A stretch of 15,370 bases of DNA, taken from NCBI GenBank assembly GCA_945912085.1, contig CAMEBJ010000008.1, positions 1-15,370 of the forward strand. Reading direction: 5' to 3'. Made by a program: the position numbers and the translations under genes. This DNA comes from an uncultured Bacteroidales bacterium. Its GTDB lineage: Bacteria > Bacteroidota > Bacteroidia > Bacteroidales > UBA932. Shown in pieces: positions 1 through 8,772 of this stretch. Position 1 is the stretch's first letter; each line of letters starts with the position of its first letter. The notes under the pieces were generated by a model that worked only from the letters and a program-made list of their open reading frames with translations, searched no databases and was not told the DNA's origin.

Positions 1-1
1 G

Positions 2-1414
2 TCGGAGCATATTTCCGGGCGTAGTGCAAACAGGGGGGCCTGCATTCAGGCCTGCCGTTCACGCTATGATCTTTTGGATGCATCGGGACGGGTTCTGGTG
101 CGTGACAAGGCTCTGCTTTCCCTGAAGGATCTGAATCTTCTGAAGAGGATTCCCGAGATGGCGGAAGCAGGGGTCACTTCATTCAAAATCGAGGGAAGGC
201 TGAAGAATGAATCATATGTGAGGAACATTGTGTCGGCATATTCGGAGGCCCTGGACTCTTTCATTGCCGGCTCTGCTCCGAGCTCCTGGCGCAGGGCCTC
301 TTTCGGCAAAGTCTCCCGGAATTTCACGCCGTCTCCCCAAAAGACTTTCAACAGGGGTTACACCGAACTTTTCTTTGATGGAAGGAAGGGGTCCTGGTCC
401 TCGATGGATGCTGCAAAATCGATGGGAGAGGAGATAGGTACGGTGACAATGCTCAGCAGGAGGAAGGATTCCTTCAGGGTTGTCGCCTCCTCAGGCAGGG
501 AGGGACTGACATTGAACAATGGCGACGGTCTGTCCTTTGTCAGCCGTGGCGGGGATGTGCTCGGTGTGCGTGCCGATGTGTGCTCAGGTCTGGAAGTCAG
601 GTGCAAGCCCACTGAGGAACTCTTTGAGGGGGCTCGTCTTTACCGTAATTATGACAGGGCATTTGAAAAGATTCTTGAAGCCCAGACCCCGACAAGACTG
701 CTTTCCGTGGATGTCAGTGTGGAAATCTCAGGGGATGTCCTGAGGGTGAAGGCTGTCAGTGAGGATGGCAGGGAGGCTGTCAGGGAAGTCTCTGCGGGAG
801 AGCCTGCAGAGAATGTCTCAAGGATGAGAAGCCTTTTTGAAGCACAGCTCTCAAAGGTCACCGGAAACTATGCTTTCCGTTGTACAGGTCTGCCTGAGGG
901 CAGTCTGCCTTTCCTCCCGGTCTCTGCAATCAATGAAATCAGGCGCAACCTCGGGACGGAGCTGGACGGAATGCCTTTACGTGCCTTGAAGATGTATGTT
1001 GCACCGTCATCTCCGGCCCTGCCGGCCTTGTCTTCTCTGAAACCCTTCCGGAAGGACGATTCAGACTACAGAGCCAATGTCTCCAATTCCCTTGCAAGGA
1101 AGGTTTATGCCTTGGCCGGTGCGGACTCAGTGGAGCAGGCCTACGAACTTACCCACCGCAAGGGTGCAGAGTTGATGCGCACAAAGTACTGTGTCAGAAA
1201 CGAACTAGGGCTCTGTCCGAGACAGAACCCGGTCTCCGTTCCTGATGCTGCCGGATGTCCTGCCCCTCCTGCCGTTCTTGCGAAAAACGGCAGAAGAGCC
1301 AATGAAACATCGAATCTCAGACAGAATGCAGAGGATCTTTTCCTGATGAACAACGGCCGTCGCCTCACCCTCCATTTCGACTGCTCCCGCTGCGAGATGA
1401 CCGTCACTTCCTAA
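2..1414 (+). CDS. U32 peptidase family protein, RlhA-like (5' end outside window)
   Basis: The frame is open from base 2 to a TAA at 1412-1414, so about 470 C-terminal residues are present and the start lies upstream. The first visible residues carry the U32 signature [15 protein letters not shown], with cysteines at in-window residues 14 and 18. The block [12 protein letters not shown] follows, then a middle region matching the DUF3656 (collagenase-like) layout. The end has two further cysteine pairs, [11 protein letters not shown] and FDCSRCE. U32 proteins of this architecture include E. coli RlhA, needed for hydroxylation of a 23S rRNA cytidine. The related TrhP acts on tRNA wobble uridine. 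The conserved cysteines are thought to hold an iron-sulfur cluster. The family name is secure. The RNA-hydroxylation role is inferred from the DUF3656-bearing architecture, and a true protease role is less likely. The stop overlaps that of convergent metK. Confidence 0.88.
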   Translation, partial: SEHISGRSANRGACIQACRSRYDLLDASGRVLVRDKALLSLKDLNLLKRIPEMAEAGVTSFKIEGRLKNESYVRNIVSAYSEALDSFIAGSAPSSWRRASFGKVSRNFTPSPQKTFNRGYTELFFDGRKGSWSSMDAAKSMGEEIGTVTMLSRRKDSFRVVASSGREGLTLNNGDGLSFVSRGGDVLGVRADVCSGLEVRCKPTEELFEGARLYRNYDRAFEKILEAQTPTRLLSVDVSVEISGDVLRVKAVSEDGREAVREVSAGEPAENVSRMRSLFEAQLSKVTGNYAFRCTGLPEGSLPFLPVSAINEIRRNLGTELDGMPLRALKMYVAPSSPALPALSSLKPFRKDDSDYRANVSNSLARKVYALAGADSVEQAYELTHRKGAELMRTKYCVRNELGLCPRQNPVSVPDAAGCPAPPAVLAKNGRRANETSNLRQNAEDLFLMNNGRRLTLHFDCSRCEMTVTS

Positions 1415-2724
1415 AGTCCGAATGCCTTGCGCACATCGTCAACTGCATCAAGCAATTCCCATCCGAAGAACTGGACGAGTTCCTGCGATTTCTTTCCGTG
1501 GCGTATGACTGTCACAAAATCCTTGTAAGGCTTGCGTCCCACGTGACCGTAGGATGCCGTCGGCTCGTAAATAGGTTTTTTGAGCTGGAACTTCTCGATG
1601 ATCTTTGCCGGCCTCAAGTCGAAAATCTCACTGATTTTTTCTGCGATAAGGCCATCGTCAAACTTCGAAGTGCCGTAGCTGTTTACGAATATGCTCACAG
1701 GTCGTGCAACACCGATGGCGTAGGAAACCTGGACGAGAATTTCGTCAGCCACCCCTGCGGCCACAAGGTTCTTTGCAATGTACCTCGCAGCGTAGGCCGC
1801 CGAACGGTCAACCTTCGAAGGATCCTTGCCGGAGAAGGCTCCGCCTCCGTGAGCTCCCTTGCCTCCGTAAGTGTCCACGATGATTTTCCTTCCGGTCAGT
1901 CCCGTGTCCCCGTGAGGTCCTCCGATGACGAATTTTCCGGTAGGGTTCACGTGAAGGATGTAGTCGCCCTTGAAAAGGGCTGCAGTCTGAGGCGCAAGTC
2001 CCTCAATCATCTTCGGGATGAGAATCTCCTCAACGTCCTTTCTGATTTTCGCCTGCATACAGGCATCCACGCGGTCCTGTCCGTACTGTTCCACCGCATC
2101 TTCGTAACTGATTCTTCCGAGTTCCTCCACCACGAAATTGTCGTGCTGGGTCGAGATGACAATTGTGTGGATTCTGACAGGTTTGTTGGTGTCTCCGTCG
2201 TACTCGACAGTGAACTGTGATTTTGAATCAGGACGCAGGTAAGGCATCAGCTGCGGAGTTTTCTTGCGGATCTCCGAAAGCGTGACAAGGGCAGTGTGGG
2301 CAAGGGCGAGCGGAAGAGGCATATATTCCTCAGTGTCCCGGCACGCATAGCCGAACATCATACCCTGGTCGCCGGCTCCCTGCTCAAGCGGGTCCACCGT
2401 CACGACTCCCCTGTTTATGTCCGCGCTCTGCTCGTGCAGTGCGGAGAGGACTCCACAGGAATTGCCATCGAACATGTACTCGGCCTTGTTGTAGCCGATT
2501 TTGTTGATTACTCTTCTGGCTGTGGACTGAATGTCCACGTATGCATCTTCCGAACGGACCTCGCCGCCGACAACCACAAGCCCGGTGCTGCAGAATGTCT
2601 CGCAAGCTACCTTGGCCTCCGGATCCTGGCGGAGAAATTCATCAAGAATGGCATCTGAAATCTGGTCTGAGACCTTGTCGGGATGTCCCTCGGACACCGA
2701 CTCTGAAGTAAACAAATAGTTCAT
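1411..2724 (-). CDS. metK: S-adenosylmethionine synthetase
   Basis: Makes S-adenosylmethionine from methionine and ATP, in the cytoplasm. The 437-residue product starts [21 protein letters not shown]. It carries the ATP/methionine motif GHPDK (residues 13-17), GAGDQG (116-121), [13 protein letters not shown] (268-280) and [19 protein letters not shown] (293-311), so all active-site blocks are intact. It is longer than the roughly 384-residue E. coli enzyme but of the length I expect in Bacteroidales. The ATG at 2724-2722 is chosen because it begins the conserved N-terminus; an in-frame TTG at 2751 would add nine unconserved residues. The gene is divergent from pgk across 140 bp and convergent with the U32 gene, sharing the four bases CTAA. 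I see no SAM-type riboswitch in its short leader. A weak -7-like site (TTACTTTG) lies on the minus strand at 2792-2785. Confidence 0.97.
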   Translation of the reverse strand: MNYLFTSESVSEGHPDKVSDQISDAILDEFLRQDPEAKVACETFCSTGLVVVGGEVRSEDAYVDIQSTARRVINKIGYNKAEYMFDGNSCGVLSALHEQSADINRGVVTVDPLEQGAGDQGMMFGYACRDTEEYMPLPLALAHTALVTLSEIRKKTPQLMPYLRPDSKSQFTVEYDGDTNKPVRIHTIVISTQHDNFVVEELGRISYEDAVEQYGQDRVDACMQAKIRKDVEEILIPKMIEGLAPQTAALFKGDYILHVNPTGKFVIGGPHGDTGLTGRKIIVDTYGGKGAHGGGAFSGKDPSKVDRSAAYAARYIAKNLVAAGVADEILVQVSYAIGVARPVSIFVNSYGTSKFDDGLIAEKISEIFDLRPAKIIEKFQLKKPIYEPTASYGHVGRKPYKDFVTVIRHGKKSQELVQFFGWELLDAVDDVRKAFGL

Positions 2725-2813
2725 TTTAGCATTTTTTAGATGTGGTTGCAATCAGGCAAATCCTTCCACATATATTTTCGGCCGCAAAGTAAGCACAAAT
2801 CCGAGAAATTTCC

Positions 2814-2821
2814 TACATTTG
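2814..2821 (+). promoter_or_regulatory. candidate Bacteroidota -7 element for pgk
   Basis: TACATTTG fits the Bacteroidota -7 consensus TAnnTTTG and lies 43 nt before the pgk ATG. No convincing TTTG -33 element is present 19-21 nt upstream, so the call rests on the -7 box and position alone. The 140-bp gap must also hold the metK promoter on the other strand. Confidence 0.4.
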
Positions 2822-2864
2822 CGGGATATTTTGAAAGAATTATAGATTTTTAAATATTTCGATT

Positions 2865-4118
2865 ATGCAACAACACATTGACACCTACGATTTTTCAGGA
2901 AAGAAGGCCATTGTAAGGGTTGACTTCAATGTTCCTCTCAACGAGAAATTTGAGATTACAGACGACACCCGCATCAGGGCTGCCATCCCGACCCTCAAGA
3001 AAGTCCTTGAGAAAGGCGGAGCACTCATCATTATGTCTCACCTCGGCCGTCCGAAAGGCGTGACTGAGAAATTCTCTCTCAAGCACATCATCGGCCGTGT
3101 CGAGGAACTTCTCGGTACTCCTGTCAAATTCGCTGACGACTGCCAGAAGGCAGACGCCCAGGTTGCTGAACTCAAGCCAGGCGAGGTGCTTCTCCTTGAA
3201 AACCTGCGTTTCTACGCTGAGGAGGAAGGCAAGCCGAGAGGACTTGCAGAGGATGCCACCGATGAGCAGAAGAAAGCTGCAAAGGCTGCTGTGAAGGAAA
3301 GCCAGAAGGCATTCGTGGCAAAACTTGCTTCCTATGCTGACTGCTACATCAACGATGCATTCGGAACAGCTCACCGTGCACATGCTTCCACAGCCCTCAT
3401 CGCCAAATATTTCCCGAACGACAAGATGTTCGGCTATGTGATGGAAGGCGAGATCAAGGCCATCGACCGTGTCCTCAAGACTCCTGAGCACCCTGTGACC
3501 GCAATCATCGGCGGAGCAAAGGTTTCTTCAAAGATCGGCATCATCGAGCATCTCTTCGATGTTGTTGACAATATGATCATCGGAGGAGGAATGGTTTACA
3601 CCTTCATCAAGGCCCAGGGCGGAAAGATTGGAAAATCCCTCTGCGAGAACGACCAGATGGATCTTGCCCTCAATATCCTCAAAAAAGCCGAGGAGAAAGG
3701 CGTGAAACTTTACCTCTCAAAGGAGGTTGTGATTGCCGATGCGTTCTCGAATGACGCAAACACAAGAATCTGCCCTAACACTGAGATTCCTGACGAGTGG
3801 GAAGGCGTTGATGCAGCTCCTAGCACCCTCGCAACCTGGGAGGAAGTGATTATGAAGTCGAAGACCATCCTCTGGAACGGTCCTGTAGGCGTGTTCGAGA
3901 TTCCTGCATTTGCAAAAGGAACCAACAAGGTTGCCGAGATGCTTGCTAAGGCAACCGAGAACGGAGCATTCACCCTCGTGGGCGGTGGAGACTCAGTTGC
4001 AGCCGTTACTCAGATGGGCTTTGCGAAGAAGGTTAGCTATGTTTCAACAGGTGGCGGTGCAATGCTCGAGTACCTTGAGGGCATCGAACTTCCGGGAATT
4101 GCTGCAATCAGGGAGTAA
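2865..4118 (+). CDS. pgk: phosphoglycerate kinase
   Basis: Glycolytic and gluconeogenic enzyme that transfers the acyl phosphate of 1,3-bisphosphoglycerate to ADP; cytoplasmic. The 417-residue product has the family motifs in order: RVDFNVP near residue 18, SHLGRP (58-63), [12 protein letters not shown] (164-175), GGAKVSSK (216-223), NGPVGVFE (338-345) and the nucleotide-binding GGGDSVAA (373-380). A lysine/alanine-rich insert at about residues 127-147 makes it longer than the roughly 390-residue enzymes of Proteobacteria; I recall a similar length in Bacteroidales. The ATG at 2865 directly precedes the conserved N-terminus. The gene appears monocistronic, with a -7 box 43 nt upstream and a rho-independent terminator about 80 nt downstream. 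Nothing is missing or truncated. Confidence 0.97.
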   Translation: MQQHIDTYDFSGKKAIVRVDFNVPLNEKFEITDDTRIRAAIPTLKKVLEKGGALIIMSHLGRPKGVTEKFSLKHIIGRVEELLGTPVKFADDCQKADAQVAELKPGEVLLLENLRFYAEEEGKPRGLAEDATDEQKKAAKAAVKESQKAFVAKLASYADCYINDAFGTAHRAHASTALIAKYFPNDKMFGYVMEGEIKAIDRVLKTPEHPVTAIIGGAKVSSKIGIIEHLFDVVDNMIIGGGMVYTFIKAQGGKIGKSLCENDQMDLALNILKKAEEKGVKLYLSKEVVIADAFSNDANTRICPNTEIPDEWEGVDAAPSTLATWEEVIMKSKTILWNGPVGVFEIPAFAKGTNKVAEMLAKATENGAFTLVGGGDSVAAVTQMGFAKKVSYVSTGGGAMLEYLEGIELPGIAAIRE

Positions 4119-4198
4119 TCCAGAGTGTATTGTAGACAATTGTTCCAACCGGCAGACTTTCCCATATTTTTCCGGTCAAACTCATCGCTTTTTATATC

Positions 4199-4227
4199 AT
4201 CGGCTCTGGTTTCAGGGCCGATTTTTT
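4199..4227 (+). terminator. rho-independent terminator of pgk
   Basis: A 10-bp stem (ATCGGCTCTG paired with CAGGGCCGAT, one G-U pair) closes a GTTT loop and runs into six T residues at 4222-4227. It lies 80 nt after the pgk stop in the right orientation. The reverse strand has no T run after the stem, so it should work mainly for pgk. Confidence 0.85.
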
Positions 4228-4454
4228 CATATTCCTTACCACATTAATGCTCCTTCTGAGTTCCAAATGAGCCTTCCATCGCAGTGGCTCTCACTGTTGC
4301 TAGCTCCCTTTTGGTGGCATTCAATGATTTCACAGGAAAGAAGAAAAAGGCAAAGAAGTACAAGAGCGCTGAAAGAACTGGGAGATCCTCCCAAGGCCTT
4401 CAGAAGAAACTCAGGGAGTCGAGTCCAAGATTATGACCAAGGGACTCGGACAGG
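4228..4454. other. gene-free stretch with an inverted dnaE fragment
   Basis: No convincing gene lies between the pgk terminator and the 3' end of dnaE. Bases 4375-4405 match the reverse complement of 4809-4839, inside dnaE, at 30 of 31 positions, including 23 consecutive identical bases. In the plus-strand frame they read KELGDPPKAFR, the same residues dnaE encodes at about 1138-1148. Weaker similarity extends a little on each side. A plus-strand frame from about 4284 to 4436 reads as a hydrophobic stretch followed by a lysine-rich segment. It has only a GTG start and no recognisable family, so I do not call it. The stretch looks like decayed or rearranged sequence. Confidence 0.55.
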
Positions 4455-4525
4455 TTACCCTTGTTATCGGAGGGAAATAATCAAGTCCGAGGTAATTACT
4501 CTCGTTATCGGAGAGAAAGAATCAA
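4455..4525. repeat. two tandem hairpin repeats, 41-bp period
   Basis: Bases 4455-4484 and 4496-4525 match at 26 of 30 positions with a constant 41-bp offset. Each unit folds as a 5-bp stem around the same loop GTTATCG: 4458-4462 with 4470-4474, and 4499-4503 with 4511-4515. The C-G pair 4459/4473 is replaced by T-A at 4500/4514, and a T-G pair by C-G, so the differences in the stem keep it paired. The second unit overlaps the dnaE stop codon. Neither has a T run that would make it an ordinary terminator. Confidence 0.6.
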
Positions 4526-7500
4526 TTTCTCTTGATGATTGAGTACCTGACACCGAGTCTCTCCAACTCATTGATGAATTCGGCGGAGATATTGATCTGG
4601 AATTTCTTAGACAGAAATTCCAGATTGTATTTTGTAACGGGGTCATAGACGAACATCGAGAGCGGAATCTTCCCTCCTTTGCTGTTCTTGCCAATGACTC
4701 CGATGAGCTCCTTTCTGAAGTTTTCGTTCAGCTGGGGTGTACGGATGTTCAGCGCGAAACTTTTTACCATAGATTCCGACACATTCCCGAGCATAGAGAC
4801 TTTCTTGATTCTGAAAGCCTTGGGAGGATCTCCCAGTTCCTTGCGCTCCTGCTCGTTCCTCGGGAACATCTCCTCAATCTTTCCTTCGATGAACACCGCA
4901 GTGTTCTGAACAAGCAGGGACCTGAATGTCTCGAGTTCCTTTCCAACCAGTCTCTTCTCGTAACTGCCGCTGAAATCCTCGATTACGACCTTCATGAACT
5001 GTTTCCCCTTATTGGAAGTACCGTGCTCCACGAGAGTGATGAATCCTCCGACATTGACCGTTGCGGTAGTCTTTTCGCTCTCGCATCTGGCGATGATTTG
5101 AGGAAGCTCGTTGAGTTTTGCAGTTGTGAAATTCTCAATCTCGAAAGAGAACTTGTCGAGAGGATGGGCTGAAAGGTACATCCCGACCAGGTCCTTTTCC
5201 CTGTGGAGCATACCCAGGTCGTCCACCGGAATTTCTTCCTGCCTGATTTGCGGCAGTGCCGGTCTGACAGGCTTGATTTCATCCATCCCTCCGAACAGTG
5301 AGACGCTGGCATCCAGGGTGTCCTTGCGGTAGAGGTCCGCATATTTCAGAAGTGAGTCAATGAAAGGTTCTCCGGTTGTGACACTCGGGAGGTTGTAGCC
5401 CATTCTCGGCATTCCGAAACTGTCGAATGCACCGCTGTAGAGCAATGCCTCGAAACTTTTCCTGTTCACCACCCCGGCCATCCTTTCCGCAAAGTCAAAT
5501 ATGTCCTTGAAGTTTCCGTTGCTTTCCCTTTCCTTGATGATGGCACTTACTACATTGTCTCCGAAACCCTTGATTCCGCCAAGCCCGAAGCGGATGTTCC
5601 CTTCCCTGTTCACGGAGAAATGCGCGTCACTCTCGTTTATGTCCGGATTGAGCACCTTGATTCCCGCTTTCTTGCAGTCATCCATAATGCTCTTGATCTC
5701 CTCCTGGTTCGAGAGATTCTTTGAAAGGTTGGCCGCCTGGAATTCGGAAGGGTAGTGCGCCTTGAGCCAGCCGGTCTGGTAACTCACCCAGGCATAGCAG
5801 GTCGCGTGCGACTTGTTGAAGGCATACTGTGCGAACTTCCTCCAGTCCTCCCAGATTTTGTTCAGAATCTCCTGAGGATGACCGTGCTCCTGACCCCCTT
5901 TCATAAACTTGTCCTTCAGGGACTCCAGCACGTCTAACTGCTTCTTACCCATTGCTTTACGCAATTTGTCCGCCTCGCCTTTGGTGAATCCGGCAAGTTT
6001 TTGTGACAGAAGCATCACCTGTTCCTGATAGACGGTAACCCCGTAGGTGTCCTCCAGATACTCTTCCATCTCCGGAAGGTCATATTCAATCTTCTCCGTA
6101 CCCTGCTTGCGGGCCACAAACGACGGAATATAGTCCAGAGGTCCCGGACGGTAGAGGGCATTCATCGCGATAAGGTCCTCGAACCTTGTCGGCTGGAGCT
6201 TCTGAAGCCAGGATTTCATTCCCTCGGACTCGAACTGGAACACGCTCTTGGTGTCCCCGCGACTGTAAAGCTCGTAGGTCTGCGGGTCGTCAATCGGAAT
6301 CTTTTCGATGTCAATCTCCACCCCGAATCTCTTGCGGACCAGCTCCAGACATTCCTTGATGATGGAAAGCGTCCTCAGTCCGAGGAAGTCCATCTTGAGC
6401 ATACCCACCTCTTCGATGTAGTGCCCGTCGTACTGTGAAGTCCACACATCCTGTCCGGTAGCCTTGTCCGTTGCCAGGGTAATCGGTATGTAGTCCGTCA
6501 GATTACCCCTTCCGATAATCATCGCACAGGCGTGCACACCCACCTGGCGGACACAACCCTCCAGCTTGACGGCATATTTCAGAACTTCCCTGACCAGTTC
6601 AGTACCTTCTTCTGCTTCCTTTTTCAGGTCAGCGAGATATTTCACGCAGTTGGAAAGTTTGGGCTTGATTTCCTTTTTGACTTTTTCCTTCGTAACAGTC
6701 CCGTCTTCCTGTACCTTCTCCTCTTCAATCTCGACCTCGAAAGGCTTGTCCGGCACCATCTTGGTCAGCCTGTTGGACTCCTCGATGGAGAGCCTGCTGA
6801 CCCTCGCCACGTCCTTGATGGCACTTTTCGCCGCCATCGTTCCGAATGTAATGACGTGGGAGATATGGTCCTTTCCGTAGGTATCCTCGATGTACTTGAA
6901 CGCCCCGTACCGCCCCTCATCGTCAAAGTCGATGTCGATATCCGGCATCGAGATTCGGTCCGGATTCAGGAAACGCTCGAACAGGAGCTTGTACTTGATC
7001 GGGTCGAGATTGGTGATTTTCAGGCAGTAAGCCACTACGGAGCCCGCCGCCGAACCCCTGCCCGGTCCCACGGATGTTCCGACAGCCCTTGCCGCGGCGA
7101 TGAAGTCCTGTACAATCAGGAAGTAGTCCGGGAAACCCATCCTCGAGATGGTCTTCAGCTCGAAACTGATTCTCTCCTCCTGCTCTGCCGTCAGAGTATC
7201 CCCGTAGCGCATCCTTGCGCCCTCGTAGCACAGATGGCAGAGGTAGGCCACGGACCAGGTGAATTCCTCGCCTCTGCTGTTGCCTTCCTTGTCGCATCTG
7301 CCCTCGTCAATGATATCCTTGTATTTTTCGAGATACTTCTCCTTCTCGGCAAGGAATGCCGGGTCAATCTCGAATTTCGGAAGCACGTGCCCCCTGTCAA
7401 TCTTGTAGCTCTCGATTTTCTCGACAACCTCGATGGTGTTGCTCAGCACCTCCGGATGGTCCGGGAACAGGGCAGCCATCTCCTCCTCGCTCTTGAGATA

Positions 7501-8253
7501 CTCCTGCTGGGTGTAGTGCAGCCTGTCCTGCTCATCGATGTATTTGTTGGTGGTCAGACAGATGAGCCGGTCGTGAGCCGGTCCGTCCTCCTTGTTGACA
7601 AAGTGCACGTCATTGGTTGCCACGACCTTGGTCCCCGTCTTCTCCGCCAGGGAGAAAATCGCCTCGTTGACCGTCTTCTGCATCTCGTACAAATCGAGCG
7701 ACAGTCCCGGCACCTCGGTCTTGTGCAACTGCACCTCCAGGTAGTAATCATCCCCGAAGACCCGCTTGTGCCACATAATCGCCTTCTCGGCCCCCTCAAG
7801 GTCCCCCGCCACAATTGCCCTCGGAATCTCTCCCGCCACGCAGGCAGAGCAGCAGATCAGGTTGGAAGCATATTTCTCAATCACCTTGTGCGAAACCCTC
7901 GGACGGTAGTACTGCCCCTCAATGTGCCCTGTCGAGACAATCTTCATCAGATTCTTGTAACCCTCATAATTCTTCGCCAGAAGAATCAGATGGAAGTAGC
8001 CCGAATGTTCCTTGTCCTTGAGCTTGTGGTCGTAATGCTTCGTGACATACACCTCGCATCCCACAATTGGCTTCACGTCCGGAAAGTCCTTCGCAGACTT
8101 GAAGAACTCCTTCACACCGTACATATTTCCGTGGTCGGTAATCGCAACAGCCGGCATCCCGAGTTCCGATGCCCTCTTGAAGAGCCCTTTCGTCGATGAA
8201 AGACCGTCCAGAATGGAATATTGGGTGTGAACGTGAAGGTGAGCAAACGCCAT
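4522..8253 (-). CDS. dnaE: DNA polymerase III alpha subunit, DnaE type
   Basis: Catalytic subunit of the replicative polymerase, 1243 residues. An N-terminal PHP domain opens with HLHVH (residues 5-9) and has ITDHGNMYG near 39. The polymerase core has GPGRGSAAGS (396-405), PDIDIDFDD (437-445) with catalytic aspartates D438 and D440, and KMDFLGL with the third aspartate, D622. A helix-hairpin-helix segment (GIKGFGDNVV) follows, then an OB fold around TATVNVGGFITLVEHG and a C-terminal domain. All nine expected PHP metal ligands appear present (H7, H9, D16, H41, E67, H88, C138, D215, H217), unlike the degenerate E. coli domain. The ATG at 8253 is chosen because MAFAHLHVHTQYS is the usual start and sits just below a consensus promoter; an in-frame extension to 8355 would run through that promoter. 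The 3' end converges on pgk. Confidence 0.97.
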   Translation of the reverse strand: MAFAHLHVHTQYSILDGLSSTKGLFKRASELGMPAVAITDHGNMYGVKEFFKSAKDFPDVKPIVGCEVYVTKHYDHKLKDKEHSGYFHLILLAKNYEGYKNLMKIVSTGHIEGQYYRPRVSHKVIEKYASNLICCSACVAGEIPRAIVAGDLEGAEKAIMWHKRVFGDDYYLEVQLHKTEVPGLSLDLYEMQKTVNEAIFSLAEKTGTKVVATNDVHFVNKEDGPAHDRLICLTTNKYIDEQDRLHYTQQEYLKSEEEMAALFPDHPEVLSNTIEVVEKIESYKIDRGHVLPKFEIDPAFLAEKEKYLEKYKDIIDEGRCDKEGNSRGEEFTWSVAYLCHLCYEGARMRYGDTLTAEQEERISFELKTISRMGFPDYFLIVQDFIAAARAVGTSVGPGRGSAAGSVVAYCLKITNLDPIKYKLLFERFLNPDRISMPDIDIDFDDEGRYGAFKYIEDTYGKDHISHVITFGTMAAKSAIKDVARVSRLSIEESNRLTKMVPDKPFEVEIEEEKVQEDGTVTKEKVKKEIKPKLSNCVKYLADLKKEAEEGTELVREVLKYAVKLEGCVRQVGVHACAMIIGRGNLTDYIPITLATDKATGQDVWTSQYDGHYIEEVGMLKMDFLGLRTLSIIKECLELVRKRFGVEIDIEKIPIDDPQTYELYSRGDTKSVFQFESEGMKSWLQKLQPTRFEDLIAMNALYRPGPLDYIPSFVARKQGTEKIEYDLPEMEEYLEDTYGVTVYQEQVMLLSQKLAGFTKGEADKLRKAMGKKQLDVLESLKDKFMKGGQEHGHPQEILNKIWEDWRKFAQYAFNKSHATCYAWVSYQTGWLKAHYPSEFQAANLSKNLSNQEEIKSIMDDCKKAGIKVLNPDINESDAHFSVNREGNIRFGLGGIKGFGDNVVSAIIKERESNGNFKDIFDFAERMAGVVNRKSFEALLYSGAFDSFGMPRMGYNLPSVTTGEPFIDSLLKYADLYRKDTLDASVSLFGGMDEIKPVRPALPQIRQEEIPVDDLGMLHREKDLVGMYLSAHPLDKFSFEIENFTTAKLNELPQIIARCESEKTTATVNVGGFITLVEHGTSNKGKQFMKVVIEDFSGSYEKRLVGKELETFRSLLVQNTAVFIEGKIEEMFPRNEQERKELGDPPKAFRIKKVSMLGNVSESMVKSFALNIRTPQLNENFRKELIGVIGKNSKGGKIPLSMFVYDPVTKYNLEFLSKKFQINISAEFINELERLGVRYSIIKRN

Positions 8254-8291
8254 AGTTAAAAAGGTATATGAAATATTGAAAAACGGGAGGA

Positions 8292-8323
8292 CAAAGGTAT
8301 ATAAAAAACTCCCCCGTTCAAAA
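8292..8323 (-). promoter_or_regulatory. consensus Bacteroidota promoter of dnaE
   Basis: On the minus strand TTTTG (8323-8319), a 19-nt spacer and TACCTTTG (8299-8292) match the TTTG / 19-21 nt / TAnnTTTG consensus exactly. The predicted transcript would start near 8285, giving a leader of roughly 30 nt before the dnaE ATG at 8253. The element begins 1 bp after the T tract of the rubredoxin terminator. Confidence 0.8.
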
Positions 8324-8324
8324 C

Positions 8325-8358
8325 AAAAAACGGGTGGAAAACCAATGTTTCCCACCCG
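8325..8358 (-). terminator. rho-independent terminator of the rubredoxin gene
   Basis: On the minus strand, CGGGTGGGAAA (8358-8348) pairs with TTTTCCACCCG (8341-8331), with one G-T pair, around a six-base loop. Six T residues follow at 8330-8325. It lies about 50 nt past the rubredoxin stop and separates that transcript from dnaE. Confidence 0.85.
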
Positions 8359-8409
8359 GCATTTTCAGGATGATTTTCCTCCTTTCCCAGGAATCGTCCA
8401 TTCAGGGAT

Positions 8410-8574
8410 TTAAGCCTCCTCAGGCTCGAACATATCCTTTCCGACTCCACAGATAGGACAGGTCCAATCTGCAGGAAGATCCTCAAATGCTGTTCCCGGA
8501 GCGATACCGCTGTCAGGATCGCCTACAGCAGGGTCGTAAACGTACCCGCAAGGCTGACATACATACTTTGCCAT
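8410..8574 (-). CDS. rubredoxin
   Basis: Small one-iron electron carrier of 54 residues, starting [15 protein letters not shown]. The four iron ligands are C6, C9, C39 and C42, in CQPCG and CPICG, and the family residues Y11, Y13 and DWTCPICG are all present. The ATG at 8574 gives the standard rubredoxin length. An in-frame upstream extension to 8697 adds 41 unconserved residues and would cover the likely promoter. In anaerobic Bacteroidales rubredoxins are thought to pass electrons to peroxide- or superoxide-detoxifying partners; the partner is not encoded nearby, so the specific role here is open. It is transcribed alone, from a -7 box at 8605-8598 to the terminator at 8358-8325. Confidence 0.96.
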   Translation of the reverse strand: MAKYVCQPCGYVYDPAVGDPDSGIAPGTAFEDLPADWTCPICGVGKDMFEPEEA

Positions 8575-8597
8575 AGCTTTCTTAGTTTTAATTTTTA

Positions 8598-8629
8598 CAA
8601 AAATATGGAATTTACCGCCATAATGCAAG
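8598..8629 (-). promoter_or_regulatory. probable promoter of the rubredoxin gene
   Basis: On the minus strand TATTTTTG (8605-8598) fits TAnnTTTG. A partial -33 box, CTTG (8629-8626), lies 20 nt upstream. The leader to the ATG at 8574 would be short. The -7 box is good and the -33 box weak. Confidence 0.5.
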
Positions 8630-8736
8630 AGATATGAGAAAGATATTCCAAATCTGAAAAATTCTCTGTGAGAATCAGAATTTGATTTCAATGTCAAAGT
8701 TCAGAAATAAATATTGTGAAAATTTCTAACGAAAAA

Positions 8737-8767
8737 TTTGGCGATTAATTTTAAATTACTACCTTTG
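8737..8767 (+). promoter_or_regulatory. perfect-consensus promoter with no protein gene downstream
   Basis: TTTG (8737-8740), exactly 19 nt, then TACCTTTG (8760-8767) is a full match to the Bacteroidota housekeeping promoter. It points away from rubredoxin, into a region with no recognisable coding gene on this strand for over 1.3 kb. A strong terminator follows within 55-90 nt. Confidence 0.8.
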
Positions 8768-8772
8768 TATCG

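Noticed and set aside
1498..2220. 240-codon open frame on + opposite metK
   Set aside because: Antisense shadow of metK with no family motif.
2725..2864. SAM-binding riboswitch upstream of metK
   Set aside because: The 140-bp gap is short and AT-rich, and I could find no conserved SAM riboswitch helices or a terminator in the leader.
3910..4542. 210-codon + frame running from pgk through the gap into dnaE
   Set aside because: Begins inside pgk in another frame. Its only recognisable residues (KELGDPPKAFR) come from the inverted dnaE fragment.
6532..8199. 555-codon open frame on + opposite dnaE
   Set aside because: It is a long antisense shadow of dnaE, with no domain or start context. The dnaE frame carries all conserved motifs.
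8575..8697. N-terminal extension of rubredoxin
   Set aside because: The extra 41 residues are not rubredoxin-like and overlap the probable promoter; the ATG at 8574 gives the standard length.
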